The position numbers and the translations under genes were made by a program. Positions 1 through 10,195 of a DNA stretch of 64,000 nt are shown here, piece by piece. The stretch lies in assembly GCF_009363655.1 (NCBI RefSeq), contig NZ_CP045393.1, positions 3,224,001-3,288,000 on the forward strand. Reading direction: 5' to 3'. The stretch comes from Roseovarius sp. THAF27 (GTDB lineage: Bacteria; Pseudomonadota; Alphaproteobacteria; Rhodobacterales; Rhodobacteraceae). Position 1 is the stretch's first letter; each line of letters begins with the position of its first letter. The notes under the pieces are model-generated. The model did not search any database, was not told the DNA's origin, and was given only the letters and a program-made list of their open reading frames with translations.

Positions 1-1322
1 ATCACGTCCGGCGTCGGACGCGCGCCCCACTGCACCGCGCACCACGGCTTTTTCAGCCACACGTCGGAATAGTACCCGTCATTGGGCTCGCGGTTGACGT
101 TGATCGTGATGCCCGCCGCCTTGGCGTGCTCGGCGTAAAGGACGCACATGTCCACCGCCCCGGAAAAGACCGAATCGGCCACGCTCAGGTTCACCGTCAG
201 CCCCTCGGCGCCGGCTTTCTTCAGCAGCGATTTCGCCTGGTCCGGATCGTATTCGCGCTGCTCGATGCCTTCGGGATAGTAGGGCATCGCAGGCGAATGG
301 TGGAAATCGTTCGCCTTGGTGGCCGCGCCGAAGGTGATCTTCTCGATCAGCTCGTCCCGGTTCATCGACAGCTTCAGCGCGTTGCGCACATCCACGTTGT
401 CGAACGGCGCGGTGTCGCACAGCATCGGCATGGTGATGGCCGCCGCGGACGGCACGTCGTCGATCTCGATGTTGGGGTCGCGCTGCAACAGCGCCAGCGT
501 CTTCAGCTCCAGCTGCGTCACCGCGTCCACGTCGCCCGTCACCAGCGCCGTCTGGCGCGCGTTCGGGTCGTTCAGGACGATCAGCTGCAGGTCGTCGAAA
601 TACGCGCCTTCCAGGTGCCAGCCCTCGTGGCGGGTCAGGCTGTAGCGCACGCCGAACTCGGCTTCTTCCATCTTGTAGGGGCCACAGCCGTCACCCGACT
701 GCCAGTTTGCCGTGCCGTCCTCGTTGGCCGGAACGATTGCCAGGTGATAGTCCGTCATCAGCCACGGCAGGTCGGCGTTGCCGGTGCCCAGCACGAACGT
801 CACCGAGTTGTCGCCGTTGTCCGTGATGTCCTGCACGTCCGACAACAGCGCCTTCGCGGCCGATGTCGTGTCGTCGCCCCGGTGGTGGTTCATCGACGCG
901 ATGACGTCCTTCGCGGTCACCTTCGGGCCGCTGTGGAACGTCGCGTTCTCGTTGATCTTGAAGGTCCATTCCTTGGCGTCCGGGCTCGCGCTCCACTCGC
1001 TGGCCACGTCCGGCCCGAGAGAGCCATCGGGCTCGATCAGCGTCAGGTAGGACCGATAGGTATGCGCCACCTGGATCATCGAGAAGGTGACGTAGGTGCC
1101 GGGATCATGCGAATCAGACGTGTTGCCGTCGTGCATCCCCAGGCGGAACGTCCCGCCCTTGGCGGGCTGCGCCTTCGCGGCCCCGGTCCACAAGCCGGTC
1201 GCGGCCGTGGTCGTCAGGCCCGCCGCGGCGGCGTAATGCATGAACGACCGGCGCGAGATCTTGCCTTCGCGGGCCGCGGCTGCCAGTCGATCCAGCAGCA
1301 TTTGATCTTTGATATCAGTCAT
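1..1322 (-). CDS. ABC transporter substrate-binding protein, peptide type (3' end outside window)
   Basis: This encodes a periplasmic binding protein of the SBP_bac_5 (DppA/OppA) type that would deliver peptides or similar solutes to an ABC importer. The start is the ATG at 1320-1322, preceded by GGGAG five bases upstream. The N terminus carries a twin-arginine motif (SRRSFM, about residues 23-28) followed by an alanine-rich hydrophobic stretch and an AKA cleavage-like site, so Tat export of a folded protein is likely. Family-typical segments such as WTFKINENATFHSG and DVIASMNHHR follow. The gene runs off the left edge after about 440 codons. Its permease partners are not in the window. Family assignment is firm; the substrate is unknown. 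Confidence 0.9.
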   Translation of the reverse strand, partial: MTDIKDQMLLDRLAAAAREGKISRRSFMHYAAAAGLTTTAATGLWTGAAKAQPAKGGTFRLGMHDGNTSDSHDPGTYVTFSMIQVAHTYRSYLTLIEPDGSLGPDVASEWSASPDAKEWTFKINENATFHSGPKVTAKDVIASMNHHRGDDTTSAAKALLSDVQDITDNGDNSVTFVLGTGNADLPWLMTDYHLAIVPANEDGTANWQSGDGCGPYKMEEAEFGVRYSLTRHEGWHLEGAYFDDLQLIVLNDPNARQTALVTGDVDAVTQLELKTLALLQRDPNIEIDDVPSAAAITMPMLCDTAPFDNVDVRNALKLSMNRDELIEKITFGAATKANDFHHSPAMPYYPEGIEQREYDPDQAKSLLKKAGAEGLTVNLSVADSVFSGAVDMCVLYAEHAKAAGITINVNREPNDGYYSDVWLKKPWCAVQWGARPTPDV

Positions 1323-1622
1323 GATGTCTCCCTATGACTAGTCTGTTCCCAGGCCATCTTTCGCGGCCCTTCAAAGCAGCTTTGCGTCGTTTCCCCTGAA
1401 CGGGCGGCTCAATTACGACATGATGTTACCAAAACACGAAAAAAATGTCGCTTCCAGCCTTCATATGCCGCATCACGATTTTTTTTCGCACGTTCAAATC
1501 ACTAGCCAACGCTGTTGAACCTCTTGCAATCAAGGCGTTTTCGCGCACAGGCCCGATCTGCGACCGACTGTTCAGAAAACGACATTTCCGCGCACCCGGG
1601 CCACGGACGGGCCGGGATTCGC
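1323..1622. other. Intergenic region upstream of the binding-protein gene
   Basis: This 300-bp gap separates the 3' end of rarA from the start of the Tat-exported binding protein. It is more AT-rich than its surroundings near 1430-1500, with runs of A and T on either strand. It presumably holds the promoter of the binding-protein gene, but I see no convincing -35/-10 pair, no terminator with a T run for rarA, and no RNA gene. Confidence 0.4.
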
Positions 1623-2966
1623 CTATGACCCCGCCTCGTCCTTGCGCGCCCGCAGCTTCGCGAAATAGCCCACCCGCTTGCCCAGCTCCCGCTCGAACCC
1701 GCGTTCGACGGGCTTATACAGCTCGGGCCGCTCCATCGTGTCGGGAAAATAGTTCTGCCCCGAAAACGCGTCCTCGGCATCGTGGTCATAGGCATAGCCC
1801 GCGCCGTATCCCTGCTCTTTCATCAGCCCGGTGGGGGCGTTCAGGATATGCTTGGGCGGAGGCTCGCTGCCGGTTTTCTTCGCGGCCTTCATGGCGGCCT
1901 TGTAAGCCACGTAGGCCGCGTTCGACTTGGGCGCCAGCGCCAGGTACGTCACCGCCTGCGCCAGCGCCAATTCGCCTTCCGGGCTGCCCAGCCGCTCGTA
2001 GGTTTCCCACGATTGCAGGCAGACCGCCTGCGCCTGCGGATCGGCCAGGCCGATATCCTCCACCGCCATCCGGGTGATCCGCCGCGCCAGGTACCGCGGG
2101 TCCTCGCCCCCGTCCAGCATCCGCGCCAGCCAGTAGAGGGCCGCATCCGGGTCCGACCCGCGCACCGACTTGTGCAGCGCCGATATCAGGTTGTAATGCG
2201 CGTCCCCCGACTTGTCGTACTGCGCCGCCCGCTTCATCAGCCGCGCGGTCAGCGCGTTCGTGTCCAGCTTCTTGTCGGTCTTCCACGCCGCCACCTGCTC
2301 GATCAGGTTAAGCAGCGCCCGCCCGTCCCCGTCCGCCATCTCCAGCAACCCCTCGCGCGCCGCGCCGTCCAGCGGCAGCGCCCGGTCCAGTTCCTTCTCC
2401 GCCCGTTGCGCCAGCCGCTCCAGCTCCGCCAGGGTCAGCCGCTCCAGCACCAGGACCTGCGACCGGCTCAGAAGCGCGGCGTTCAACTCGAAACTCGGGT
2501 TCTCCGTAGTGGCCCCCACCAGCAGAATCGTCCCGTCCTCCATATGCGGCAGGAACCCGTCCTGCTGCGCCTTGTTGAAGCGGTGGATCTCGTCGACGAA
2601 CAGCAGCGTCCCCTGCCCGTTGGCCCGCCGGTGCTTGGCCGCCTCGAACACCTTGCGCAGTTCCGGCACACCGGAAAAGATCGCGCTGATCTGCACGAAA
2701 TGCAGGTCCGTCTCGTCGGCCAGCAGCCGCGCGATGGTGGTCTTGCCCACCCCCGGCGGCCCCCAGAACACCAGCGACGTCAAGCTCCCCGAGGCCAGCA
2801 TCACGCCCAGCGGCCCATCCGGTCCGATCACCTTGTCCTGCCCGATCACCTCGGACAGCGCGCGGGGCCGCAGCCGGTCCGCCAGCGGGCGCGGCGCGCT
2901 GTCATGCGTCTTGTCGTCCCTTGCGTCCGGTTTGGCTTCGGGGCCGGTATCGAACAGATCGCCCAT
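1623..2966 (-). CDS. rarA: Replication-associated recombination protein A (AAA+ ATPase)
   Basis: RarA (MgsA) is a clamp-loader-like AAA+ ATPase that acts at stalled replication forks and on single-stranded DNA gaps. The 447-residue product shows Walker A GPPGVGKT (69-76), Walker B LLFVDEIH (121-128), the sensor-1 segment GATTENPSFE (151-160) and a candidate arginine finger SR (167-168), followed by the RarA C-terminal tetramerisation region (LNAPTGLMKEQGYG). I chose the ATG at 2964-2966 because the product then begins MGDLFD, typical of the family. The frame stays open far upstream, but that part lies antisense-free over the degP coding frame and is not RarA. The start lies two bases after the degP stop codon, so the two genes are probably cotranscribed. 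Confidence 0.96.
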   Translation of the reverse strand: MGDLFDTGPEAKPDARDDKTHDSAPRPLADRLRPRALSEVIGQDKVIGPDGPLGVMLASGSLTSLVFWGPPGVGKTTIARLLADETDLHFVQISAIFSGVPELRKVFEAAKHRRANGQGTLLFVDEIHRFNKAQQDGFLPHMEDGTILLVGATTENPSFELNAALLSRSQVLVLERLTLAELERLAQRAEKELDRALPLDGAAREGLLEMADGDGRALLNLIEQVAAWKTDKKLDTNALTARLMKRAAQYDKSGDAHYNLISALHKSVRGSDPDAALYWLARMLDGGEDPRYLARRITRMAVEDIGLADPQAQAVCLQSWETYERLGSPEGELALAQAVTYLALAPKSNAAYVAYKAAMKAAKKTGSEPPPKHILNAPTGLMKEQGYGAGYAYDHDAEDAFSGQNYFPDTMERPELYKPVERGFERELGKRVGYFAKLRARKDEAGS

Positions 2967-2968
2967 GG

Positions 2969-4354
2969 CTACAGCCTGAACCGCAGCGTGCTGCGCTGCG
3001 TGCCCCGCTGCACGTCCAGGCTCAGCCAGCGCCCGCTCGCCTCCAGAAGAGGCTCCACCATGCCGGGCTCCTCGACGGTCACGCCGTTGATCCCGCGCAA
3101 TATGTCCCCCTGCCGCAACCCGGCCCGCAGCCCCGCGCGCCCCGGCGTCAGCACCACGACGCCCTCCGCCATCAGCGGCAGGCCCAGTTCGGCAATGACG
3201 GCCGGGTTGATGTTGCCGACCGTCATCCCGGGGATGACGCTCCGCGCGCCCGTCTCGGTCACCTCCCGCGGCGGCACCTCCGGCGCGCGTCCCAGCCGCA
3301 GGACCACGTCCTCGGCTTCCCCGTCGCGCACCCGCGTCACCCGCGTCTCGCCGCCAATCCCGGCCACCGACATCCGGTAAATCATCTCCGGCGCGGCATT
3401 CACCGCCTGCCCGTCCACCGCCGTGATCACGTCGCCCGCCTCGAATCCGGCCTCGGCAAAGGGGCTCGCGGGATGCAGCTGCGAAATGATGATCCCGCCG
3501 GGCACGTTCAGGCCCATCCCTTCGGCCATGTCCGCCGTCACCGGCTGGCCGCTGATCCCCGCCCAGGGCCGTTCGAACGCGGTGTTGCCGGCCTCTGCCT
3601 GCGCCACGAACTGCGCCACCAGCGCCGCTGGAATCGCAAAGCCGATCCCGTTCGACCCGCCCGACCGGCTCAGGATCCGCGTGTTGATCCCCACCAGCCG
3701 GCCCTCTATGTCCACCAGCGCCCCGCCCGAATTGCCCGGGTTGATCGGCGCGTCGGTCTGGATGAAATAGCCCCGCGCGTTGCCCGTGGCCGCGCCCGAC
3801 CGCGCCAGCCCCGACACGATCCCGCTGGTCACCGTCTGGCCCACGCCAAAGGGGTTGCCGATCGCCAGCACCAGCTCGCCCACCTCGACCGTATCGCTGT
3901 CGCGCAGCTCCAGCGCCGGCATCCCTTCCGCGCCGTCCAGCTTCAGCACCGCAAGGTCGCTCTCCTCGTCGGCCAATAGCACCCGCGCCTCGAATTCCCG
4001 CCGGTCGTTCAGAACCACGCGGATGTCCGTGGCCATCCCCACCACGTGGTAGTTCGACACCACGATCCCGTCCGCGCTCAGGATCACACCCGACCCCAGC
4101 GAGTTCTCCACCCGCTGCCTCGGCCCGCCGAAATCGCGAAAGAACTCGTCGAAGAACGGATCGCCCCGGAACGGGCTCGCCCGCGTGTTCACCACCCGCC
4201 GCGCATAGATGTTCACCACCGCGGGGGCGGCCGTCTTGACAACAGGCACGAAGCCCATGCTGATCTCGCCCCGGCTCTCGGGCACGCGCACTTCCGCCCC
4301 CGCCGGCACCGCCAGCGTCGCGCAGAGGATAAGGCCAAAGATCCATCTCACCAT
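2969..4354 (-). CDS. DegP/HtrA-like periplasmic serine protease with PDZ domains
   Basis: The 461-residue product is a Do/DegP-family trypsin-like protease for envelope protein quality control. Residues 1-20 form a Sec signal peptide ending AGA. The catalytic triad is visible: His103 in SNYHVVGM, Asp133 in ESDLAVLKL and Ser209 in GNSGGALVD. Two PDZ-like modules follow (about 265-350 and 370-455), as in DegP/DegQ. The ATG at 4352-4354 is chosen because it starts directly with the signal peptide; longer in-frame extensions are low-complexity. The gene sits immediately upstream of rarA. Which of DegP, DegQ or MucD it matches best cannot be decided by eye. Confidence 0.93.
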   Translation of the reverse strand: MVRWIFGLILCATLAVPAGAEVRVPESRGEISMGFVPVVKTAAPAVVNIYARRVVNTRASPFRGDPFFDEFFRDFGGPRQRVENSLGSGVILSADGIVVSNYHVVGMATDIRVVLNDRREFEARVLLADEESDLAVLKLDGAEGMPALELRDSDTVEVGELVLAIGNPFGVGQTVTSGIVSGLARSGAATGNARGYFIQTDAPINPGNSGGALVDIEGRLVGINTRILSRSGGSNGIGFAIPAALVAQFVAQAEAGNTAFERPWAGISGQPVTADMAEGMGLNVPGGIIISQLHPASPFAEAGFEAGDVITAVDGQAVNAAPEMIYRMSVAGIGGETRVTRVRDGEAEDVVLRLGRAPEVPPREVTETGARSVIPGMTVGNINPAVIAELGLPLMAEGVVVLTPGRAGLRAGLRQGDILRGINGVTVEEPGMVEPLLEASGRWLSLDVQRGTQRSTLRFRL

Positions 4355-4447
4355 GCTCCACGATATGCGCCCGCCGCGCCCTTGATGCAAGCACGACAAG
4401 ACAGGCGCCCCCCTGCTTTTCCTCTGGCCAGAAATATCCCGGGGAGC

Positions 4448-4467
4448 GCGAGGGGCTGGCCCCTCGC
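4448..4467. repeat. Perfect GC hairpin upstream of the protease gene
   Basis: The arms GCGAGGGG and CCCCTCGC (8 bp) flank a CTGG loop. The same arm sequence recurs inside the larger hairpin at 15502-15529, so this looks like a dispersed roseobacter-type stem-loop. The adjoining text CTCTGGCCAGAAATATCC also has the look of a common intergenic element. It lies between divergent genes, so it is not an obvious terminator. Confidence 0.55.
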
Positions 4468-4542
4468 TGCCGTCCTCACAGCCCGCACCACCCGATGGAA
4501 CCCCCCGCCCCACCCGGCGTTTTCCTGACAGGAGGTACCACC

Positions 4543-4788
4543 ATGGCAGAGAGATACAGATCGAAGGACGGCAAAAGCGAAACCGAAGAATTCGTCGACG
4601 ACGTCCCCACCCCCGACCAGCAAGGCCGCGCCCAGGGCAACCTGGAACGCAAGGTCGGCACCCGCGACTCGCTGAAGCGGACAAAAAGCGAGGATGCCGG
4701 CGCGACCCGCGTCACCAAGGAAGACGAAAAGGGCGAAGGCAATCTCGGCGGCCATCACGGCACCGGCAAGGAGAAACGCGATGACTGA
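4543..4788 (+). CDS. Small hydrophilic protein of unknown function
   Basis: This 81-residue product begins MAERYRSKDGKSETEEF and is almost entirely charged or polar, rich in Lys, Glu, Asp, Gly and Arg, so it is probably disordered. I recognise no domain. The ATG at 4543 has an ideal AGGAGG (4530-4535) seven bases upstream, which argues for a real, well-translated gene and against the longer in-frame start at 4495. Its last 8 bases overlap the next gene, which implies translational coupling. Small charged proteins of this kind are often stress-induced; that is only a suggestion. Confidence 0.75.
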   Translation: MAERYRSKDGKSETEEFVDDVPTPDQQGRAQGNLERKVGTRDSLKRTKSEDAGATRVTKEDEKGEGNLGGHHGTGKEKRDD

Positions 4789-5236
4789 ACTCAAGCGAGG
4801 CACCTGGGTCGTGGTGACCGACAGCGAAAAAGCGCTCTTCCTGCGTAACCTCACCGACCACCAGGACCCCAACTTCGAGGTCATGGACACCGAGGAACAG
4901 GAAAACCCCTCGGATATCGAGCAATCGGCCAACCGCCCCGGCCGGATGCAGGACACCGGGGTGCAGCAGATGTCGGCCCTGGACGACACCGACTGGCACG
5001 AACTGCAGAAGGAGCGCTTCGCGTCGGACCTGTCGGACATCCTCTACGCCGCGGCGCACAAGGGGGAATTCGACCGCCTGATCCTCGTCGCCGCGCCCAA
5101 GGTGCTGGGCCACCTGCGCGACGACATGCACAAGGAGGTCACGTCCAAGGTGGTCAGTGAGATCCCCAAGAACCTCGCGGGCCATCCCGTCGACGAGATC
5201 GAGAAGCTGGTCAAGAAAGAGCTCGAAAGCGCCTGA
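4781..5236 (+). CDS. Host-attachment-family protein (baeRF/Host_attach type)
   Basis: The 151-residue product (TELKRGTWVVVTDSEKALFL near the N terminus) resembles the alphaproteobacterial family named 'protein required for attachment to host cells' (PF10116), first described in Agrobacterium, whose fold is related to release-factor-like baeRF proteins. A middle segment FASDLSDILYAA and the strand FDRLILVAAPKVLGHLR fit that family. It is cytoplasmic, with no signal peptide. The ATG at 4781 overlaps the preceding stop by 8 bases (ATGACTGA), so the two genes form a coupled pair. The gene is followed by a strong terminator. The biochemical role of the family remains unclear. Confidence 0.85.
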   Translation: MTELKRGTWVVVTDSEKALFLRNLTDHQDPNFEVMDTEEQENPSDIEQSANRPGRMQDTGVQQMSALDDTDWHELQKERFASDLSDILYAAAHKGEFDRLILVAAPKVLGHLRDDMHKEVTSKVVSEIPKNLAGHPVDEIEKLVKKELESA

Positions 5237-5259
5237 CCGGGGCCCCTTCGGGAACGAAA

Positions 5260-5289
5260 AAACGCCGCCGGGCATTCCCGGCGGCGTTT
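5260..5289. terminator. Bidirectional intrinsic terminator between the attachment gene and rplQ
   Basis: A perfect 13-bp stem pairs 5260-5272 (AAACGCCGCCGGG) with 5277-5289, around a CATT loop. A runs on the left and T runs on the right flank the GC stem, so it should work in both directions. It closes the + strand pair ending at 5236 and the ribosomal alpha operon, whose last gene rplQ stops at 5315. Confidence 0.92.
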
Positions 5290-5314
5290 CTGTTTCAGTC
5301 AAGGGAAACGGGGC

Positions 5315-5743
5315 TTATGCCTCGTCGTCCCCGTCCATGTCCTCGGCGGCGACGCGGGCCTTGTCGGCCGCACCCTTGGCGTCGCGGTCGCGCTCGACGA
5401 ATTCGATGATCGCCATCGGCGCCATGTCACCATAGCGGAAGCCGGCCTTCAGCACGCGGACATACCCGCCCTGGCGCTCCTTGTAGCGCGGGCCCAGCAC
5501 GTCAAACAGCTTGGCGACATGCATGTCCTGCTTCAGTTGCGCGGCGGCCTGGCGGCGGGCGTGAACGTCCCCGCGCTTGCCCAGCGTGACCAGCTTTTCC
5601 ACCACGCGCTTCAGCTCCTTGGCTTTCGGCAGGGTGGTCTTGATCTGTTCGTGTTCAATCAGCGAGCCGGCCATGTTCGCCCACAGCGCCTTGCGGTGCT
5701 CGTGGGTGCGGTTCAGGCGGCGATAGCCTCGTGCGTGACGCAT
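5315..5743 (-). CDS. rplQ: 50S ribosomal protein L17
   Basis: L17 is a large-subunit protein near the tunnel exit. The 142-residue product begins [20 protein letters not shown], the diagnostic family start. The core (about 1-118) is followed by an acidic alphaproteobacterial tail ending DMDGDDEA. It is the last gene of the alpha operon, 168 bp after rpoA, with a REP-like palindrome in that gap, and it is terminated at 5260-5289. Confidence 0.98.
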   Translation of the reverse strand: MRHARGYRRLNRTHEHRKALWANMAGSLIEHEQIKTTLPKAKELKRVVEKLVTLGKRGDVHARRQAAAQLKQDMHVAKLFDVLGPRYKERQGGYVRVLKAGFRYGDMAPMAIIEFVERDRDAKGAADKARVAAEDMDGDDEA

Positions 5744-5885
5744 GTGTCTTACTCCAATTGGTGCCCTCTACGGGCGGTTTTGCTTTGTCCGACCGGCGAT
5801 GCGTGTCACCGGCTCTCCTTGGGGCAAGCACCGCTTGAAAAGCGGCGCGTCACCCGAAAATTACCCGCCCCGGGGCGGGCAATCC

Positions 5886-5908
5886 GTAGGGTGGGGTTTC
5901 ACCCCACC
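5886..5908. repeat. REP-like palindrome, GTAGGGTGGG family
   Basis: The sequence GTAGGGTGGGGTTTCACCCC plus ACC forms a GGTGGGG/CCCCACC hairpin with a TTTCA-type loop. It sits three bases beyond the rpoA stop codon, in the rpoA-rplQ gap. Confidence 0.85.
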
Positions 5909-5911
5909 TTC

Positions 5912-6928
5912 TTAAAATTGATCCTCGAACTTCTTCGCCAGATCCTCGATGTTGTCCGGCGGCCAGTCCTCGACATCCATGCCAAGGTGCAGGCCCATGC
6001 CCGACAGCACTTCCTTGATCTCGTTCAACGACTTGCGGCCGAAGTTCGGCGTGCGCAGCATCTCGGCTTCGGTCTTCTGGATCAGATCGCCGATATAGAC
6101 GATGTTGTCGTTCTTCAGGCAGTTGGCCGACCGCACCGACAGTTCCAGCTCGTCCACCTTCTTCAGCAGAAGCGGGTTGAACTCCAGCCCGTCGTCGTCG
6201 TCCTGGCGCTGCGCGCTCTCCGGCTCTTCGAAGTTCACGAAGATCGACAGCTGGTCCTGCAGGATGCGCGCGGCAAAGGCCACGGCGTCCTCGGGCGTGA
6301 TCGACCCGTCCGTGGTCAGCTTCATGGTCAGCTTGTCATAATCCAGCACCTGGCCCTCGCGGGTGGGCTGCACGTCATAGCTGACCTTCACGACCGGCGA
6401 ATAGATCGCGTCGATGGCAATCAGGCCGATGGGCGCGTCTTCCGGCTTGTTCTTGTCGGCGGCGACATAACCCTTGCCCTGGTTCACGGTCAGTTCCATG
6501 AACAGGTCCGCGCCTTCATCGAGGTGGCAGATCACGTGTTCCTTGTTCAGGATCTCGATGCCCGCGCTGTCGGCGATATCGCCGGCGGTCACCACGCCCG
6601 GCCCCTTGGCCGAGATCGACAGGCGCTTGGGCCCCTCGACATCCATGCGGATCGCGACACCCTTGAGGTTCAGCACGACATCTGTCACGTCTTCACGGAC
6701 ACCGGCGATGCTGGAAAACTCGTGCAGCACGTTGTCGATCTGCACGGATGTAATCGCCGCGCCCTGAAGGCTCGACAACAGCACGCGGCGCAGCGCGTTG
6801 CCCATGGTCAGGCCAAAGCCGCGCTCCAGCGGTTCCGCCACGACGGTCGCCTGGCGCAGCGGGTCGTTGCCCGGCTTCACCTCAAGCTGCGTCGGCTTGA
6901 TCAATTCTGCCCAGTTCTTATGGATCAT
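5912..6928 (-). CDS. rpoA: DNA-directed RNA polymerase subunit alpha
   Basis: The alpha subunit dimerises to nucleate RNA polymerase assembly and contacts UP elements and activators through its C-terminal domain. The 338-residue product has the N-terminal assembly domain (about 1-235, including [17 protein letters not shown]) and an alpha-CTD (about 255-325, with [14 protein letters not shown]). Length and order match the alphaproteobacterial protein. It follows rpsK with a hairpin-bearing gap of about 117 bp, and precedes rplQ in the alpha operon. Confidence 0.99.
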   Translation of the reverse strand: MIHKNWAELIKPTQLEVKPGNDPLRQATVVAEPLERGFGLTMGNALRRVLLSSLQGAAITSVQIDNVLHEFSSIAGVREDVTDVVLNLKGVAIRMDVEGPKRLSISAKGPGVVTAGDIADSAGIEILNKEHVICHLDEGADLFMELTVNQGKGYVAADKNKPEDAPIGLIAIDAIYSPVVKVSYDVQPTREGQVLDYDKLTMKLTTDGSITPEDAVAFAARILQDQLSIFVNFEEPESAQRQDDDDGLEFNPLLLKKVDELELSVRSANCLKNDNIVYIGDLIQKTEAEMLRTPNFGRKSLNEIKEVLSGMGLHLGMDVEDWPPDNIEDLAKKFEDQF

Positions 6929-7002
6929 GCGGTCCCTCCATCCTTGTCCCCGGCCCCATGTCCACAGGCCTCCGAGACGCTCGAGGTTTCAAAATAACGG
7001 AA

Positions 7003-7030
7003 TGGGGCCGTGAAAATTCACGCGGCCCCA
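7003..7030. repeat. Intergenic hairpin between rpsK and rpoA
   Basis: An imperfect inverted repeat, TGGGGCC-GTGAA against TTCAC-GC-GGCCCCA with a two-base bulge, lies about 15 bases after the rpsK stop. Read on the minus strand it is preceded, not followed, by a T run, so it looks more like a processing or stability element than a terminator. Confidence 0.6.
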
Positions 7031-7045
7031 CCCAAAAAATCGGTC

Positions 7046-7435
7046 TTAGACCCGGCGACGCTTCGGCGGGCGGCAACCATTGTGGGCAATCGGCGTCACG
7101 TCGCGAATGGACGTGATGTTGAAGCCGACGGCAGCCAGGGCGCGCAGGGCGCTCTCGCGGCCCGAACCGGGCCCCTGCACTTCGACTTCCAGCGTCTTCA
7201 TGCCATGTTCCTGCGCCTTGCGGCCGGCATCTTCGGCGGCCATCTGGGCGGCATAGGGCGTCGACTTGCGCGACCCCTTGAAGCCCATCGTGCCGGCCGA
7301 GGACCACGCAATCGCGTTGCCCTGCACGTCCGAGATCAGGATCTTGGTGTTGTTGAACGAGCTGTTCACATGCGCCACGCCCGTGGCGATGTTCTTCGAG
7401 ACCTTTTTCTTGGTCCGGCGGGTATCTCGTGCCAT
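7046..7435 (-). CDS. rpsK: 30S ribosomal protein S11
   Basis: S11 forms part of the small-subunit platform near the mRNA exit and the Shine-Dalgarno helix. The 129-residue product starts [16 protein letters not shown] and ends in the family signature [18 protein letters not shown]. It lies 15 bp downstream of rpsM in the usual rpsM-rpsK-rpoA-rplQ order. Confidence 0.99.
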   Translation of the reverse strand: MARDTRRTKKKVSKNIATGVAHVNSSFNNTKILISDVQGNAIAWSSAGTMGFKGSRKSTPYAAQMAAEDAGRKAQEHGMKTLEVEVQGPGSGRESALRALAAVGFNITSIRDVTPIAHNGCRPPKRRRV

Positions 7436-7450
7436 TGGTTCTGCCCTCCC

Positions 7451-7819
7451 TTACTTCTTCTTGCCGGCGATGGGTTTCGCCGGGCCTTTGCGGGTGCGCG
7501 CATTGGTATGCGTGCGCTGACCGCGGACGGGAAGGTTGCGGCGATGGCGCAGGCCGCGGTAGCAGCCAAGGTCCATCAGGCGCTTGATGTTCATCTGCAC
7601 TTCGCGGCGCAGGTCGCCTTCGACCATGTAGTTGGCGTCGATATGCTCGCGCATGGCGACCACTTCGGTGTCGCTCAGCTCGTTGACCCGGCGGGTCAGG
7701 TCGATATTGACGGCCTCGCAGATGGCCTTGGCCGAGGATTGGCCGATTCCGGTGATGTAGGTCAGGGCGATCGGGACCCGTTTGTGGGTCGGGATGTTAA
7801 CGCCGGCGATACGTGCCAC
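7451..7819 (-). CDS. rpsM: 30S ribosomal protein S13
   Basis: S13 lies in the head of the small subunit and contacts L5 and P-site tRNA. The 122-residue product begins [20 protein letters not shown] and ends with the basic tail [14 protein letters not shown]. The start codon is GTG (7817-7819), with AAAGGA about seven bases upstream on the minus strand. A promoter and a roughly 150-nt leader with a GC hairpin precede it, so rpsM can be expressed independently of secY-adk. Confidence 0.98.
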   Translation of the reverse strand: MARIAGVNIPTHKRVPIALTYITGIGQSSAKAICEAVNIDLTRRVNELSDTEVVAMREHIDANYMVEGDLRREVQMNIKRLMDLGCYRGLRHRRNLPVRGQRTHTNARTRKGPAKPIAGKKK

Positions 7820-7875
7820 GTGTCATGTCCTTTCGTTGCGGGTCCGTAACGCCAGACCCTTTTTTCACAACGTAG

Positions 7876-7899
7876 GCCCGAGGCGATTGCTTCGGGCCG
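7876..7899 (-). promoter_or_regulatory. Leader hairpin upstream of rpsM
   Basis: GGCCCGA and TCGGGCC arms surround a roughly 10-base interior in the rpsM leader, about 60 bases before the start codon. A second GC palindrome lies nearer the promoter (about 7926-7946). Position suggests a 5' UTR element; a regulatory role, for example r-protein feedback, is inference. Confidence 0.45.
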
Positions 7900-7973
7900 C
7901 AGCTGAATTCAGGTGATCGATTCTCGGGCGGGCGCGACCCGCGCGGGAATCATGTTCTCGTCAGAGATGGTGT

Positions 7974-8002
7974 CGTCTAGAAGCAAACGCCCGAGGCGTC
8001 AA
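7974..8002 (-). promoter_or_regulatory. Promoter for rpsM-rpsK-rpoA-rplQ
   Basis: On the minus strand TTGACG (8002-7997) is followed after exactly 17 bp by TAGACG (7979-7974). This matches the other promoters of the ribosomal region. A second TTGACA lies about 14 bp further upstream but has no -10 at a proper distance. Confidence 0.7.
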
Positions 8003-8080
8003 CCCTCTGTCAAGAGAATTGTGCCTGTCGGCGAAAACCCAAGGAATAAAGGCTCTTCAGCAGGGCCGCGCAGATGGCGT

Positions 8081-8721
8081 TCAGCCCTTGAGCGCCCCCG
8101 CGATGCGGGCCTTGACCTCGTCGATTTCGCCCAGCCCGTCGATCGTCTCCAGGTCGCCCTTGGCGTAGTAATACCCGATCAGCGGCGAGGTTTTCTTGTA
8201 GTATTCCATCAGCCGCTGTTTGAGGCTGTCCTCGTTGTCGTCCGACCGCCGCTTGACCTCGGTCGAGCCGCAATTGGCGCACTTGCCATCCGCGGGCCAG
8301 GGCTTCGTGATGTCGTTATAGACCGCGCCGCAATTGCCGCAGGTCGACCGCGCGGTGATACGCTGCACCAGCGCCTCGTCATCCACCCGCATCTCGACCA
8401 CCGCGTCCAGAGTCTGGCCAGTCTCCGACAGCAGTTCTGCCAGCGCATCAGCCTGGGCCAGCGTGCGCGGAAAGCCGTCGAAGATGAAGCCGCCGCCATT
8501 CTCGCCGTTGATCTTCTCGCGGATCAGGCCGATCACGATCTCGTCCGTCACAAGGTCGCCACGGGCCATCACGTCGGCCACGACCTTGCCCATCTCGGTG
8601 CCGCTGTCCTTGGCCTCGCGCAGCATGTCGCCGGTGCTGAGCTGGGTCATGCCCCGCTCTTCGACCAGGATATGTGCTTGCGTGCCTTTACCGGCCCCCG
8701 GCGGTCCGAGAAGTATGATAT

Positions 8722-8725
<4 letters not shown>
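8081..8725 (-). CDS. adk: Adenylate kinase, zinc-binding LID type
   Basis: Adenylate kinase interconverts ATP plus AMP and two ADP in the cytoplasm. The 214-residue product has the P-loop GPPGAGKGT (7-15), the NMP site (STGDMLREA) and FDGFPRT. Its LID domain carries four cysteines at 129, 132, 149 and 152, arranged to bind a structural zinc as in Gram-positive-type kinases. The ATG overlaps the secY stop by four bases (ATGA), so it is translationally coupled to secY in the spc operon. Confidence 0.98.
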
Positions 8726-10086
<1,361 letters not shown>

Positions 10087-10105
10087 GCGGATCTCTTTTT
10101 TATGC

Positions 10106-10143
10106 AAACGCCGCCCAAGCCGTTTTCCGGCCAGGCGGCGTTT
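10106..10143 (-). promoter_or_regulatory. Long GC hairpin between rplO and secY
   Basis: AAACGCCGCC (10106-10115) pairs perfectly with GGCGGCGTTT (10134-10143), and the interior can add GGCC pairing. On the minus strand it lies only 20-58 bases before the secY start and is followed by an A-rich, not T-rich, stretch. It could attenuate or set the rplO:secY ratio. The mechanism is inference. Confidence 0.65.
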
Positions 10144-10195
10144 ATAAGGAAAACTAGGGGTGTATGTAAGGGGCGGGACGCCCGCTCACAACCTC

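Noticed and set aside
126..1337. Long plus-strand frame over the first binding-protein gene
   Set aside because: It is His/Arg/Val-rich shadow sequence; the minus strand encodes a complete Tat signal and binding-protein motifs.
1623..4394. One 923-codon frame running through both rarA and the protease region
   Set aside because: Only the last 447 codons are RarA. The upstream part is an off-frame reading of the DegP-like gene, and a clear stop-start junction lies at 2966-2971.
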